Shown: positions 27,229 through 36,202, numbered from the stretch's first letter. The stretch is 64,000 nt of DNA from JBGPGW01 sp046349515 (GCA_046349515.1 JAXMCE010000004.1:186001-250000); one strand, 5' to 3'. Numbers and translations are program-made. Notes: generated by a model not told the origin, from the letters alone.

Positions 27229-28281
27229 TCAGGGAGTTAGCGCCACCCGTCCCTTGATGCGACCTTCTCGCAATTCGGTGAGCGCCGCATTGGCTTCGGC
27301 CAACGGCCGCGTATCGACCGGAAGCGGCGCCACTTTCCCCGAACGCATGAGGTCGACCACGGCGCGGGTCTCGGCCAAATTGCCGACATAGGACCCTCGG
27401 ATCGTGAGGTTGCGCACCGGGATGAAAGGCAACGGCACGTCGAGCGCGCCGCCGTAAAGGCCGATGATGACCACGCGTCCGGCCTTGCGCACGCCGTCGA
27501 TCGCAAGACGCGCGGTTTCCGTCGCGCCGACGAAGTCGATCGCCGCCATGGCGCCGCCCCCCGTCATCTCGACGATGCGCTTCGCCGTCTCGCCCTGGCG
27601 CGGATTGAGGACGTGACGTACGCCGGCCTTTCGCGCCGCTTCGAGCTTCGCGTCGTCGAGATCGACGACGAGCAGCTCGGCCTCCGTCATGGCCTTGGCG
27701 AATCCAATGCCCATTTGCCCGACGCCGCCCGCACCGATGAGAACGAGCCAGTCGCCCTTGACGAAGGGTCCCGCGCGCCGCACGCCGTTGTAAGCCGTGA
27801 CGCCCGCGCAGGCGCAGGTCGCCGCGAGCCCATCGGGAATGCCGTCCACATCGACCAGGTAGCGCGAGTCGGGAACGATGAGGTAATCGCTATAGCCTCC
27901 GTTGCGGAACGCGCCGAAGAAGCTCGGCTTCGTGCAGAGGTTCTCATCGCCCTGTCGGCAGACAGGGCAGGTCCCGCAGCCGAGCCAGGAATAGACGAGG
28001 CGCCGGTCCCCGACCTTGACGCCTTCCGCCTCGGGGCCGAGCGCCGCCACTTCGCCCATGATCTCGTGGCCGATGGTGAGCGGCAATTTGACGCCACGGT
28101 CCGCGAAGCGGAGCTTCGCGCCGTGGCCGATGTCGTAGTACCCGTCGCAGATGTGAAGGTCGCTGTGGCAGACGCCTGCCGCTCGGATCCGCACGAGGAC
28201 CTCGCGCCCGCTCGGCTTTGGCGTCGGCGCCTCATGCGCTTCGAGCGGCGCGCCGAATTGGACAAGCTGGAAGCTTCGCAT
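27229..28281 (-). CDS. Zinc-dependent alcohol dehydrogenase (MDR family)
   Basis: A 350-residue medium-chain dehydrogenase. Catalytic-zinc ligands are visible in VCHSD and GHEIMG, and four structural-zinc cysteines in CGTCPVCRQGDENLC. The Rossmann motif GAGGVGQMG lies near residue 173, with VVDLDD after beta-2 indicating NAD(H). ATG 28281 follows GGAGAGGGAGAG; the in-frame TTG seven codons upstream would include that ribosome site in the coding region. It is divergent from the RidA operon (122 bp). Confidence 0.87.
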   Translation of the reverse strand: MRSFQLVQFGAPLEAHEAPTPKPSGREVLVRIRAAGVCHSDLHICDGYYDIGHGAKLRFADRGVKLPLTIGHEIMGEVAALGPEAEGVKVGDRRLVYSWLGCGTCPVCRQGDENLCTKPSFFGAFRNGGYSDYLIVPDSRYLVDVDGIPDGLAATCACAGVTAYNGVRRAGPFVKGDWLVLIGAGGVGQMGIGFAKAMTEAELLVVDLDDAKLEAARKAGVRHVLNPRQGETAKRIVEMTGGGAMAAIDFVGATETARLAIDGVRKAGRVVIIGLYGGALDVPLPFIPVRNLTIRGSYVGNLAETRAVVDLMRSGKVAPLPVDTRPLAEANAALTELREGRIKGRVALTP

Positions 28282-28403
28282 GGCTCTCTCCCTCTCCGTC
28301 AATTGCGCCCGACCACGCCCTATCCCAGCATTTTTCGCTCGCGCCGGGCGAGAGGCTTCGCCACACTCGGCCCGTTCGGCGGTCGTTTGCGACGGGGGCG
28401 AGC

Positions 28404-28886
28404 ATGAAGGCGGAAAATCGGCTGAAAGAGTTGGGGATCGTCCTGCCGGATTTCGGCAAGGCAGGCAAATATGACGGCCAGAACTACGGCCCGATGAAGC
28501 CCTTCCATATCGTGGGCAAGGTCCTGACCCTCTCGGGGCACATCCCGCAGGTGAACGGTCAAGTCATCTACCCCGGACGCCTGGGCGACACCGTGACGCT
28601 CGAGCAGGGCTACCAGGCGGCACGCATCACCGGCATCAACTGCCTTGCCGGAATCAAGCAGGCGCTCGGCGACCTCGACCGCGTCAAGGGCGTGATCCGC
28701 ATGCTGCATTTCGTCGTCTCCTCGCCCACCTTCTACGACGTGCACAAGGTGTCGACCGGAGTGAGCGATCTCTTCCGCGAAGTCTATCGCGAAACAATCG
28801 GCACCGGGTGCCGTGCCACGATCGGCGTGATGTCGCTGGCGGCCAATAATTGTTTCGAGACCTGGGCTGATTTCGAGATCCGATAG
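28404..28886 (+). CDS. RidA (YjgF/UK114) family protein, enamine/imine deaminase-like
   Basis: A 160-residue RidA-fold protein, longer than the usual ~130 residues because of an N-terminal arm (about 1-25) before the barrel. Landmarks are LSGHIPQVNG, QALGDLDRVKGVIRMLHFV, and GCRATIGVMSLAANN with the conserved Arg of the RidA active site. RidA enzymes hydrolyse reactive 2-aminoacrylate-type enamines released by PLP and amino-acid oxidising enzymes. It is translationally coupled to the next gene (2-bp gap), so it may act on an imine made in this cluster. Confidence 0.85.
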   Translation: MKAENRLKELGIVLPDFGKAGKYDGQNYGPMKPFHIVGKVLTLSGHIPQVNGQVIYPGRLGDTVTLEQGYQAARITGINCLAGIKQALGDLDRVKGVIRMLHFVVSSPTFYDVHKVSTGVSDLFREVYRETIGTGCRATIGVMSLAANNCFETWADFEIR

Positions 28887-28888
28887 AC

Positions 28889-30484
28889 ATGCTCGACTTC
28901 ACGCAAAAGGACTTCCACGGCACGGGACGCGTGCCGTCGCTCGGCGCGCGCGGCATGGCCGCGACGTCCCACCCGCTCGCGACGCTCACCGCGATCGACA
29001 TGCTGCGGGCCGGCGGCAACGCGGTCGACGCCGCGATCGCCGCCTGTGCCGTGCAATGCGTCGTCGAGCCTCACATGACGGCGATCGGTGGCGATTGCTT
29101 CGTGCTCTATGCGCCCAAGGGCGGCAAGGTCATCGCCCTCAACGGCTCAGGCCCGGCGCCCGCGAAGGCGACCGTCGAGTGGTTTCTCCGCCAGGGCATC
29201 TCCGCCATCGACAGTCGCAGCGCGCATGCGGTGACGGTGCCGGGCTGCGTCGGTGCCTGGGCCCGGCTCGCCGCGGATCATGGACGCAAGAGTCTCGGCG
29301 AAATCCTGGAGCCCGCCATCCGCGCCGCGTCGGAGGGCTTCGTCGTCCAACCCCGCGTCGCCGCCGATTGGAAGGAATACGGGGAGCGTCTTACCCACGA
29401 CGAGAGCTCCGTGCGCACCTTCCTTCCGGGCGGACACGCGCCGTCCGCGGGCGCGATCCATCGCCAGCCGGCGCTGGCCAAGACTCTCCGCACCATCGCC
29501 GAACGGGGCCGTGACGCCTTCTACACGGGCGCCATCGCCGAGGGCATGGTGAAGCATCTCAACAGCTTCGGCGGGCTCCACACTGTCGAGGACTTTGCCG
29601 CCTACCAGCCGGAATACGTCGAGCCGATCAAGACCAACTATCGCGGCTACGACGTGTTCGAATGCCCGCCGAACGGCCAGGGCATCATCGTGCTGATGAT
29701 TCTCAACATCCTGTCCGGCTTCGATCTTGCCTCGCTCGATCCCGTCGGCGCGGAGCGGTTTCATTTGCAAATCGAGGCGAGCCGTCTCGCCTACCGCGAC
29801 CGGAATCTCCTCGTGGCCGACCCGCACCGCGCCTCGGTGCCCATCGAGCAGATGCTGTCCAAGGCCTACGCGGACGAGATGCGCGCGCATATCCGCCGCG
29901 ACCGCGCCATGGCTGCGCTTCCGCCCTCCCCGTTCCCGACCCACAACGACACTGTTTACCTCTGTGTCGTCGACGGAGAGGGCAATGCCATAAGCTTCAT
30001 CAACTCGGTCTTCGACGGCTTCGGCTGCGGCATCACGGCGCCGGACAGCGGCATCCTTCTGCAAAGCCGCGGATCCGGCTTCGTCGTCGACCCGAAGCAT
30101 CGGAATTGCATCGGACCCCGCAAGCGGCCCCTGCACACCATCATCCCCGGCCTCGCCCAGAAGGATGGCCGCACCGTCATGCCGTTCGGCGTCATGGGCG
30201 GCCAGTATCAGCCGGTCGGCCAGGCGCATTTCTTCACGAACGTCGTCGACCACGGCATGAACGTGCAGCAAGCCCTCGACCTGCCGCGTGTCTTCTGGTG
30301 GGACGGACAGGCCAATCTCGAGCACGGCGTACCCGAAGCGACCGCCACGGGATTGGCGAAGCTCGGCCACACGGTCGCGCGCGTCGACCGCCCGCATGGC
30401 GGCGGCCAAGCAATTTCGATCGATGGGGGCGTCCTGATCGGCGGCTCGGATCCGCGCAAAGACGGCTGCGCGATCGGTTATTGA
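28889..30484 (+). CDS. Gamma-glutamyltransferase-family Ntn hydrolase, no signal peptide
   Basis: A 531-residue GGT-family protein. Family landmarks: ATSHPLAT (25-32), AGGNAVDAAIA (41-51), the autoprocessing nucleophile Thr355 in THNDTVY, and MGGQYQPVGQAH near 436-447. The precursor should self-cleave before Thr355. Unlike classical periplasmic GGT it has no signal peptide, so a cytoplasmic amidase or gamma-glutamyl hydrolase is likelier. It begins 2 bp after the RidA stop and is followed 7 bp later by a ThDP enzyme. Together they suggest removal of a gamma-glutamyl or acyl group, imine hydrolysis and 2-keto-acid processing. Confidence 0.85.
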   Translation: MLDFTQKDFHGTGRVPSLGARGMAATSHPLATLTAIDMLRAGGNAVDAAIAACAVQCVVEPHMTAIGGDCFVLYAPKGGKVIALNGSGPAPAKATVEWFLRQGISAIDSRSAHAVTVPGCVGAWARLAADHGRKSLGEILEPAIRAASEGFVVQPRVAADWKEYGERLTHDESSVRTFLPGGHAPSAGAIHRQPALAKTLRTIAERGRDAFYTGAIAEGMVKHLNSFGGLHTVEDFAAYQPEYVEPIKTNYRGYDVFECPPNGQGIIVLMILNILSGFDLASLDPVGAERFHLQIEASRLAYRDRNLLVADPHRASVPIEQMLSKAYADEMRAHIRRDRAMAALPPSPFPTHNDTVYLCVVDGEGNAISFINSVFDGFGCGITAPDSGILLQSRGSGFVVDPKHRNCIGPRKRPLHTIIPGLAQKDGRTVMPFGVMGGQYQPVGQAHFFTNVVDHGMNVQQALDLPRVFWWDGQANLEHGVPEATATGLAKLGHTVARVDRPHGGGQAISIDGGVLIGGSDPRKDGCAIGY

Positions 30485-30491
30485 CGGCCGC

Positions 30492-32102
30492 ATGGCTCCC
30501 CTCACGGTCGTTGACGCCCTTCTCGACGCGCTGGTGCGCCGAGGCGTTCGGCGGATTTTCGGCATTCCCGGCGGCGGTTCCAGCCTCGACGTGATCGAGG
30601 CTGCGGCCCGTTGCGGCGTCGATTTCGTACTCACGCGGACGGAAACGAGTGGCGCCATGATGGCCGCGGCAACGGCGGAGATCACGGGCGCACCCGGCGT
30701 CGTCATCACCGGACTCGGGCCCGGCGCTGCGGCCGCGACGAACGGCATCGCCTATGCGACGCTCGACCGCGCGCCCGTCGTCATCATCACGGATTCATTC
30801 GATCGCGAGACCGATGCCTATGTCAGCCACCAGGCGATCGATCACGCCGCATTGTTCCGCGCCGTCGTCAAGGGATCGATGACGCTCGAGACCGGCGCGT
30901 CGCCTCATGACATCGGCGCGCTCATCGACAAGGCGATCGCACACCCGTTCGGGGCGGTGCACTTCGACTTGTCGAGTCGGCAGGCTGGAAGCCCCGCGCG
31001 ATCTGAGCCACCGGAGGACCGTTCCGCGCCAGCCAACGCCCCCGAGGCCGCGACCATCGCCGCCGCACGCACGCTCCTCGCGCAAGCGACGAAGCCCGCC
31101 ATCATCGCGGGTGTGCAGGCACGCGAGTCGCCGCGCGCGCTTCGCGATCTCGCCCACGAGCTAGGCTGCCCCGTCTTCACCACCTACAAGGCGAAGGGCG
31201 CCATCGCGGATTCCGATCCGCTTGCCGTCGGATTGACCACGGGCGGCATCGCCGAGGCCGAGTGCCTGTCCCAGGCCGACCTCATCATTCTCTATGGATT
31301 CGACCCGATCGAGCTGATCCCCCAGCCCTGGCGGTACCAAGCGCCCATCCTCGAGATCGGGCGTGTCGCGGGGCTTCCGCACTACCGGGCGCCGATGCTC
31401 TCGATGATCGGTGCGCTCGACGCCTCGGCAGCGGCGCTTCGGGGCGCCAACCGGTCAAGCGGATGGACGGAAGACGAGATCGCGGGATTAAAAGCACGCA
31501 TGCGCGATCGCCTTGCGATCAACACTGGCAATAGCGGCGGCGGAGTGGCGCCGCCGGTGCTCGTCAGTGCCGCCAAGCGCCACGCCCCCCGCGGAACGCG
31601 CGCGACCGTCGATGCCGGCGCCCACATGTTCTCGGCCATGGCGTTCTGGGATGCCGAAGAATCAGGGGGCGTGCTCATCTCGGACGGGCTGTCGACGATG
31701 GGCTACGCGCTTCCCGCTGCCATCGCCTCGGCCATCGAGGAGCCAGAGCGTCCCGTCGTCTGTTTCACGGGCGATGGCGGCTTGCTCATGTCGATCGCCG
31801 AGCTGGCGACGGCGGTCGAAAACAAATGCCGCATCGTCGTCCTCGTCTTCAATGACGCGGCTCTTTCCCTGATCGACATCAAGCAGCAGAAGCGCAAGAT
31901 GCCGACGCGCGGGGTCCGATACCCGACGGTCGACTTTGCGACCATCGCGCGGGGTTTCGGTTGCCAGGCTTGGCGCGTCGAGGATGCGAAGGCACTCGAT
32001 GCCGCCCTTGCCTCCGCCTTTCGCGCGGAGGGCCCGGCGATCATCGATGTCGCGGTCGACCCCTCTCTCTATGCCCGCCAGATCGAGGTCTTGCGCGGCT
32101 AG
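30492..32102 (+). CDS. Thiamine-diphosphate-dependent enzyme (acetolactate synthase / benzoylformate decarboxylase-like)
   Basis: A 536-residue ThDP enzyme in the PYR-central-PP1 domain order. The activating Glu51 is in RTETSGAMMA, and the Mg/ThDP motif GDGG (427-430) is followed by NDAAL (454-458). It could be a 2-keto-acid decarboxylase or carboligase; there is no regulatory-subunit gene (ilvN), so isoleucine/valine synthesis is unlikely. It closes the RidA-GGT operon (7-bp gap) and is convergent with the binding-protein gene at 32142. Confidence 0.85.
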   Translation: MAPLTVVDALLDALVRRGVRRIFGIPGGGSSLDVIEAAARCGVDFVLTRTETSGAMMAAATAEITGAPGVVITGLGPGAAAATNGIAYATLDRAPVVIITDSFDRETDAYVSHQAIDHAALFRAVVKGSMTLETGASPHDIGALIDKAIAHPFGAVHFDLSSRQAGSPARSEPPEDRSAPANAPEAATIAAARTLLAQATKPAIIAGVQARESPRALRDLAHELGCPVFTTYKAKGAIADSDPLAVGLTTGGIAEAECLSQADLIILYGFDPIELIPQPWRYQAPILEIGRVAGLPHYRAPMLSMIGALDASAAALRGANRSSGWTEDEIAGLKARMRDRLAINTGNSGGGVAPPVLVSAAKRHAPRGTRATVDAGAHMFSAMAFWDAEESGGVLISDGLSTMGYALPAAIASAIEEPERPVVCFTGDGGLLMSIAELATAVENKCRIVVLVFNDAALSLIDIKQQKRKMPTRGVRYPTVDFATIARGFGCQAWRVEDAKALDAALASAFRAEGPAIIDVAVDPSLYARQIEVLRG

Positions 32103-32141
32103 GGCGGCCGGCCGAATGCTACCGACCGCCCGGTCGCGCGA

Positions 32142-33242
32142 TCAGGAAATCATCCACGCGTTGAAGCGCTCGAGCGCCTGGGCCTGGGTCGGGCCCCAGT
32201 AACTCGGGCTCGTGCCGATGGTCTGCGCCGCGAACTCAGGGAACGACGGAAGCATCCGCGCCCGCTTCGGATCGACGAACTTCATCGCATTCGGATTGGT
32301 CGGCCCGTAGGCGGCAAACGGCGTGAAGGCCGCCTGGCGCTGGGCCTGCGATGCGAACTTGATGAACTTCCGGGCAAGATCGGCGGTGGGCGAGCCCTTC
32401 GCGATGCTCCAGCCGTCATAGCTCATGAGGCCCTGGTTCCAGGAAATCGCGACGGGCGCCCCCTCGTCGATGACGGCCTGGGCGCGCCCATTCCAGCAGG
32501 TGCACATGTCGAGCTCGCCCGTCTTGAGGAGCTGCGAGGTCTGCGCCCCGCCCGTCCACCAGATCGCGACATCCTTCTTGATCTTATCGAGGCTCTTGAA
32601 GGCCCGGTCCATGTCGATGGGATAGACTTTGTCGCGCGCGACGCCATCGGCGAGAAGCGCCTCCTCGAGAGTTTCCTGCGGGAATTTGCGCAAGCCCCGT
32701 CGGCCGGCGATTCCGCGGATGTCCCAGAGATCCTTCCACCCGCCGGTGGGCGGGCGGCCCTTCGCCGGATAGACGTCCGTGCGATAGGCCAAGACGGCGG
32801 CGTAATTGTAGCTGCCGACCATGGTCGGCGTCTTGAACTGGGCGGGGATTTCCTGGACCGCCGGATCGTCGTCGACGTTGAGGGGTTCGAGGAGCCCTTG
32901 GCTCATCAGCACCTCGTTCGTCATGTTGCCGAGGATGAAGACGTCCCACTGATAGGTCTTGGTTTCCACCATCCCCTTGACGATCGCGACCGGATCGTGC
33001 GCGCCCGCGACGCCGACGACTTCGATGCCGGTCGCCTGCTGGAACGGTTTGTGGAAGGCCTCGACCATGGCCTTCTCCCACGGGCCGCCGGGGTCGCGCG
33101 CGACGAGGCGTTGAGCGGCGCGGGTCTTGCGCGGCACAAGCACGGTCGGGAAGGCGAGTGCCGCGGCACCCGCGCCGGCACTGCTAAGAAACGCGCGACG
33201 TCCGACCGCACTCGAGCTCTTCGGCAAATCTGGCTTCGTCAT
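32142..33242 (-). CDS. Tat-exported solute-binding protein (PotD/family-1 type), orphan
   Basis: A 366-residue periplasmic binding protein. A twin-arginine signal (VGRRAFLSSAGAG, about 12-24) precedes a hydrophobic stretch and a cleavage region near TRAAQ. The mature domain has the iron/polyamine-type organisation (YNYAAVLAYRTDVYP, WWTGGAQTSQLLKTGELDM, WNGRAQAVIDEG). ATG 33242 follows GGGGGAG. No ABC permease or ATPase for this type is nearby, so the partner is elsewhere. It diverges from the ureohydrolase gene (265 bp), which makes a polyamine or guanidino ligand attractive but unproven. Confidence 0.83.
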   Translation of the reverse strand: MTKPDLPKSSSAVGRRAFLSSAGAGAAALAFPTVLVPRKTRAAQRLVARDPGGPWEKAMVEAFHKPFQQATGIEVVGVAGAHDPVAIVKGMVETKTYQWDVFILGNMTNEVLMSQGLLEPLNVDDDPAVQEIPAQFKTPTMVGSYNYAAVLAYRTDVYPAKGRPPTGGWKDLWDIRGIAGRRGLRKFPQETLEEALLADGVARDKVYPIDMDRAFKSLDKIKKDVAIWWTGGAQTSQLLKTGELDMCTCWNGRAQAVIDEGAPVAISWNQGLMSYDGWSIAKGSPTADLARKFIKFASQAQRQAAFTPFAAYGPTNPNAMKFVDPKRARMLPSFPEFAAQTIGTSPSYWGPTQAQALERFNAWMIS

Positions 33243-33507
33243 GGTGCTCCCCCATTGGCTTCGGCGCCGCGCCAAACGGTCACGCCCGCCACCATCGCAA
33301 CGACTGGTCACCGACGTCGCAATGGCCTTGCGTGTCCCGCGGCGCACCCAACCATCAAACGCCTGAATTGCGACGGAGGGAACGAAAAAATCTCTTCCCC
33401 ATCCCCATCTTTCGCAGCCGAGACGGGAGGCCGGCGCCTGTCCGTGGAGGGGCTGACAGAGGCGTCCAGGTCGCTAGAATGGCCGCCCTTGATTTCGGGG
33501 GAGCGAC
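33243..33507. other. 265-bp divergent intergenic region upstream of the ureohydrolase
   Basis: It should carry the promoters of the orphan binding protein (minus) and the ureohydrolase/nickel-permease genes (plus). I looked for a guanidine riboswitch-like leader and recognised none; the only A+T-rich patch (around 33380-33405, with GAAAAAATC) may be a promoter element. Confidence 0.4.
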
Positions 33508-34683
33508 ATGCCTGATCCCAAGACCGGCGAATTGCGCGGCAACCGCAACCTGAAGCGTCTTGCGCGCATCAGCCAGGAGAAACAGAAGGAAGAGATCGAG
33601 CGGGGCCTCCGGCTCGGCCTCGAGGCCGCACCCTCGGTCATCGATCGCACCATTTCCTGCTTCAGCCGCGGCCATCAGCCGGCCTTCGCCGGCATCAACA
33701 CCTTCATGAAGGCGCCCTATTGCGAGGACGTGCGCAAGGTCGGCCAGTATGAGGCCGCGTTCGTGGGCGTGCCCTTCGACATGGGTACGACCTATCGCCC
33801 GGGCGCGCGCTTCGGCCCCCAGGCGGTCCGCCGCATCTCGGCCCTCTACGACAGTTATTCGATCGACGGCGGCGTCGACCTTCAGGAAGAGCTCGACCTT
33901 TGCGATGCGGGCGATGTCTTCGTCATTCCGTCCAACATCGAGAAGACCTTCGACCAAGTCTCGAAGGCGATCTCGCACATCTACACTTCCGGCGCCTTCC
34001 CGATCATCTGCGGCGGCGACCATTCGCTCGGCTACCCCAACGTTCGCGGCATCGCACCCCACATCGACGGCAACGTCGGCATCATCCACCTCGATCGTCA
34101 CCTGGACATCCAGGAGAAGGACATGGATGAGCGGATGCACACGACGCCCTGGTATTGGACGACCCACGAGGCGTCGGAGCATACCCACGCCGACCACAGC
34201 CATATGCACGACGTGGGCCTGCCCAATTGCCATCCGAAGAACCTGGTGCAGCTCGGCATCGGCGGCTGGTACGGCTCGCGCCCCGGCGCCATCGTCGCCA
34301 AGCGCCGCGGCACGAGCGTCATGACCGTGACCGACGTGACGGAGATGGGACCGAAGAAGGCGGCCGAGATGGCGCTCGAGCTCGCCTGGGACGGCTGCAA
34401 GGCCGTCTATCTCTCCTTCGACATCGATTCGGTCGATGCGGGATTCGTCCCCGGCACGGGATCGCCCGAGCCCGGCGGGCTGCTTCCGCGCGAGGCGCTC
34501 GAAATCATGCGTCTCATCGCCCGCGAAGGATTGTGCGGCATGGAAGTTGTCGAGATCTCGCCACCCTACGACGTGAGCGACATGACGGCGCAGCTCGGCT
34601 GCCGGGCAATCCTCGACGTTCTTGGCACGATGGTGGTCGAAGGCAAGCTCGGCCACCGCAGCCGCGTAATGAAACCGGAATAG
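33508..34683 (+). CDS. Ureohydrolase (agmatinase/arginase superfamily), candidate Ni-dependent guanidine hydrolase
   Basis: A 391-residue ureohydrolase that should split a guanidino group to release urea or ammonia. All six binuclear-metal ligands are present: H172 in GGDHS, D196, H198 and D200 in LDRHLD, and D305/D307 in SFDIDSVD. The usual second residue of D-A-H-x-D is Arg here. It has a roughly 75-residue N-terminal arm and, at residues 220-242, a His-rich insertion with seven His. ATG 33508 follows GGGGGAG. A HupE/UreJ nickel permease gene starts 16 bp downstream. Classical ureohydrolases use Mn; the N-terminal arm, D-R-H motif and nickel neighbour instead recall the Ni-dependent guanidine hydrolase GdmH of cyanobacteria. 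Family call firm, substrate and metal inferred. Confidence 0.88.
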   Translation: MPDPKTGELRGNRNLKRLARISQEKQKEEIERGLRLGLEAAPSVIDRTISCFSRGHQPAFAGINTFMKAPYCEDVRKVGQYEAAFVGVPFDMGTTYRPGARFGPQAVRRISALYDSYSIDGGVDLQEELDLCDAGDVFVIPSNIEKTFDQVSKAISHIYTSGAFPIICGGDHSLGYPNVRGIAPHIDGNVGIIHLDRHLDIQEKDMDERMHTTPWYWTTHEASEHTHADHSHMHDVGLPNCHPKNLVQLGIGGWYGSRPGAIVAKRRGTSVMTVTDVTEMGPKKAAEMALELAWDGCKAVYLSFDIDSVDAGFVPGTGSPEPGGLLPREALEIMRLIAREGLCGMEVVEISPPYDVSDMTAQLGCRAILDVLGTMVVEGKLGHRSRVMKPE

Positions 34684-34699
34684 GACAGGGAGACGGACA

Positions 34700-35311
34700 A
34701 TGACACTTCAGGCACGGATGCGATTCTGCGCATCGCTCGCTGGCGCGGGCGCTTTGATGGTCGCGGCGGACCCCGCAGCGGCCCACACGTTCGGCGCGGG
34801 CGGTGCCGGGTTCGAGCAGGGCGTCGTCCACCCGTTGAGCGGCCTCGACCACATCCTTGCCATGGTCGCGGTCGGCCTGTGGGCCGCCCAGCGCGGCGGC
34901 ACCGACCTTTGGCGGCTGCCGCTGACCTTCATGGGAGCCATGGCGGTCGGCGCCGGCCTCGCCGTCGCCGGGATCCAACTGCCGCTCGTCGAGTTCGGCA
35001 TTGCAGGCTCTGTCGCGCTGCTCGGATTGTTCGTCGCGTTCGGTACACGCATGCCGAGCGCCGCGGCCTACAGCCTGGTCGCGCTCTTCGCGCTCTGTCA
35101 TGGCCATGGCCACGGCTCGGAGCTGCCCACAGCGGCCCATCCGGCGCTCTATGCCCTTGGCTTCCTCCTCGCGACCGGCACGCTCCACGCGATCGGGATC
35201 GGGACGGGGCTCGCGGCCAAGAAAGCCGGACACGTGGCGATGGACTACGGCATGCGGACGGCGGGCGTGCTCGTCGCCCTCGCCGGTGCGGGTCTCCTGG
35301 TTCAGATCTAG
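34700..35311 (+). CDS. HupE/UreJ-family nickel permease
   Basis: A 203-residue membrane protein with an N-terminal signal/hydrophobic segment ending DPAAAHT (residues 24-30) and about six further helices. The family signature HPLSGLDH (44-51) and a CHGHGHGSE loop (133-141) plus TLHAIGIG (161-168) supply histidines for metal. Family members import nickel (some cobalt) for hydrogenases or urease. No urease or hydrogenase genes are in the window; the adjacent upstream gene is the ureohydrolase (16-bp gap, AGGGAG ribosome site), which makes that enzyme the likely nickel client. Confidence 0.88.
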   Translation: MTLQARMRFCASLAGAGALMVAADPAAAHTFGAGGAGFEQGVVHPLSGLDHILAMVAVGLWAAQRGGTDLWRLPLTFMGAMAVGAGLAVAGIQLPLVEFGIAGSVALLGLFVAFGTRMPSAAAYSLVALFALCHGHGHGSELPTAAHPALYALGFLLATGTLHAIGIGTGLAAKKAGHVAMDYGMRTAGVLVALAGAGLLVQI

Positions 35312-35325
35312 GCAGACCCGAGATC

Positions 35326-36183
35326 GTGAACCCGGCCTTCGCGGGCGCGCTTTGCGCGCTCGCGCTCGGCTCGGCTGACTTCGCCGGCCGATTCTCGACG
35401 CGAGCCCTCGGCGCCCCTTCGGCCTGGCTCGGCACCCTCGTCGCCGGCACGATCGTGCTGACGGTGTGGATCGCCGCGACCGACGCACCGCTCGCATGGA
35501 ATGTCGACGGGTTGCCCTACGCGGCCGCGAACGGCATCGCGACCACGGTCATGACCCTGCTTCTGTACATGGCGCTCGCGCGGGGGCCCGTCTCCGTCGC
35601 GGCACCCATCGTGGGCAGCCATCCGGTCCTGGTCGTGGCCTTTTGGGTGCTCCTCGGCGCGCGGCCGAGCGCCATCCAGTGGCTCGCCATGGCGGTGACC
35701 ATCCTCGGGGCCGTCATCGTCGCGCGCTCCGTCGAGGGACAGGCCGAGGCAAGCAATCGATCGAGCCTGCGCATCACCATCGGCCTCGCCTGCGCGTCCT
35801 GCCTTGCCTACGCGGTCCTCGTCATCGGCGGACAGGCGGCCGCACCCCATTACGGCCCGCTCGAGACCCTGTGGCTCGGCCGGCTCTTCAGCATCGCGTC
35901 GGTGCTCGCCGTCTTCGCCTTCGCGCGGCGGTCTCCGACGATGCCGCTCCGCTGGTGGCCGTTCCTCGGCGCCCAGGGCCTTCTCGACGCCAGCGGGTAC
36001 TTGGCACTCTTCGCGGGCAGCACGGGCGAGGGCCAAGCGATCGCGGCGGTCGCCGGATCCGGCTTCGGCGCTGTGACGGTCCTGCTCGCGCGCGTCATAC
36101 TCAAGGAACGGATGGGGTTGTTACAATGGTTGGGGATCGTCCTTGTGTTCGCTGGTGTCGCGGTGCTGGCGAGTCAGGGATAG
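35326..36183 (+). CDS. EamA-family (DMT) transporter, GTG start
   Basis: A 285-residue membrane protein with about ten helices in two EamA repeats; the first begins NPAFAGALCALALGSADFAGRF and the second near residue 150 (GLACASCLAYAVLVIGG). GTG 35326 is chosen because the helix starts at once after it and it lies 14 bp after the nickel-permease stop; the ribosome site is weak, suggesting coupling. As part of the ureohydrolase operon it could export a product or an unwanted amine. Confidence 0.78.
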   Translation: MNPAFAGALCALALGSADFAGRFSTRALGAPSAWLGTLVAGTIVLTVWIAATDAPLAWNVDGLPYAAANGIATTVMTLLLYMALARGPVSVAAPIVGSHPVLVVAFWVLLGARPSAIQWLAMAVTILGAVIVARSVEGQAEASNRSSLRITIGLACASCLAYAVLVIGGQAAAPHYGPLETLWLGRLFSIASVLAVFAFARRSPTMPLRWWPFLGAQGLLDASGYLALFAGSTGEGQAIAAVAGSGFGAVTVLLARVILKERMGLLQWLGIVLVFAGVAVLASQG

Positions 36184-36202
36184 GAGATTGAGGGAGAGCA
36201 TC

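Noticed and set aside
30492..32102. Acetolactate synthase large subunit for branched-chain amino-acid synthesis
   Set aside because: No ilvN regulatory subunit or other ilv genes nearby; the operon context is catabolic, so only the ThDP-enzyme family is claimed.
33243..33507. A guanidine riboswitch upstream of the ureohydrolase
   Set aside because: I could not recognise the conserved ykkC-type or mini-ykkC motifs; a covariance-model search would be decisive.
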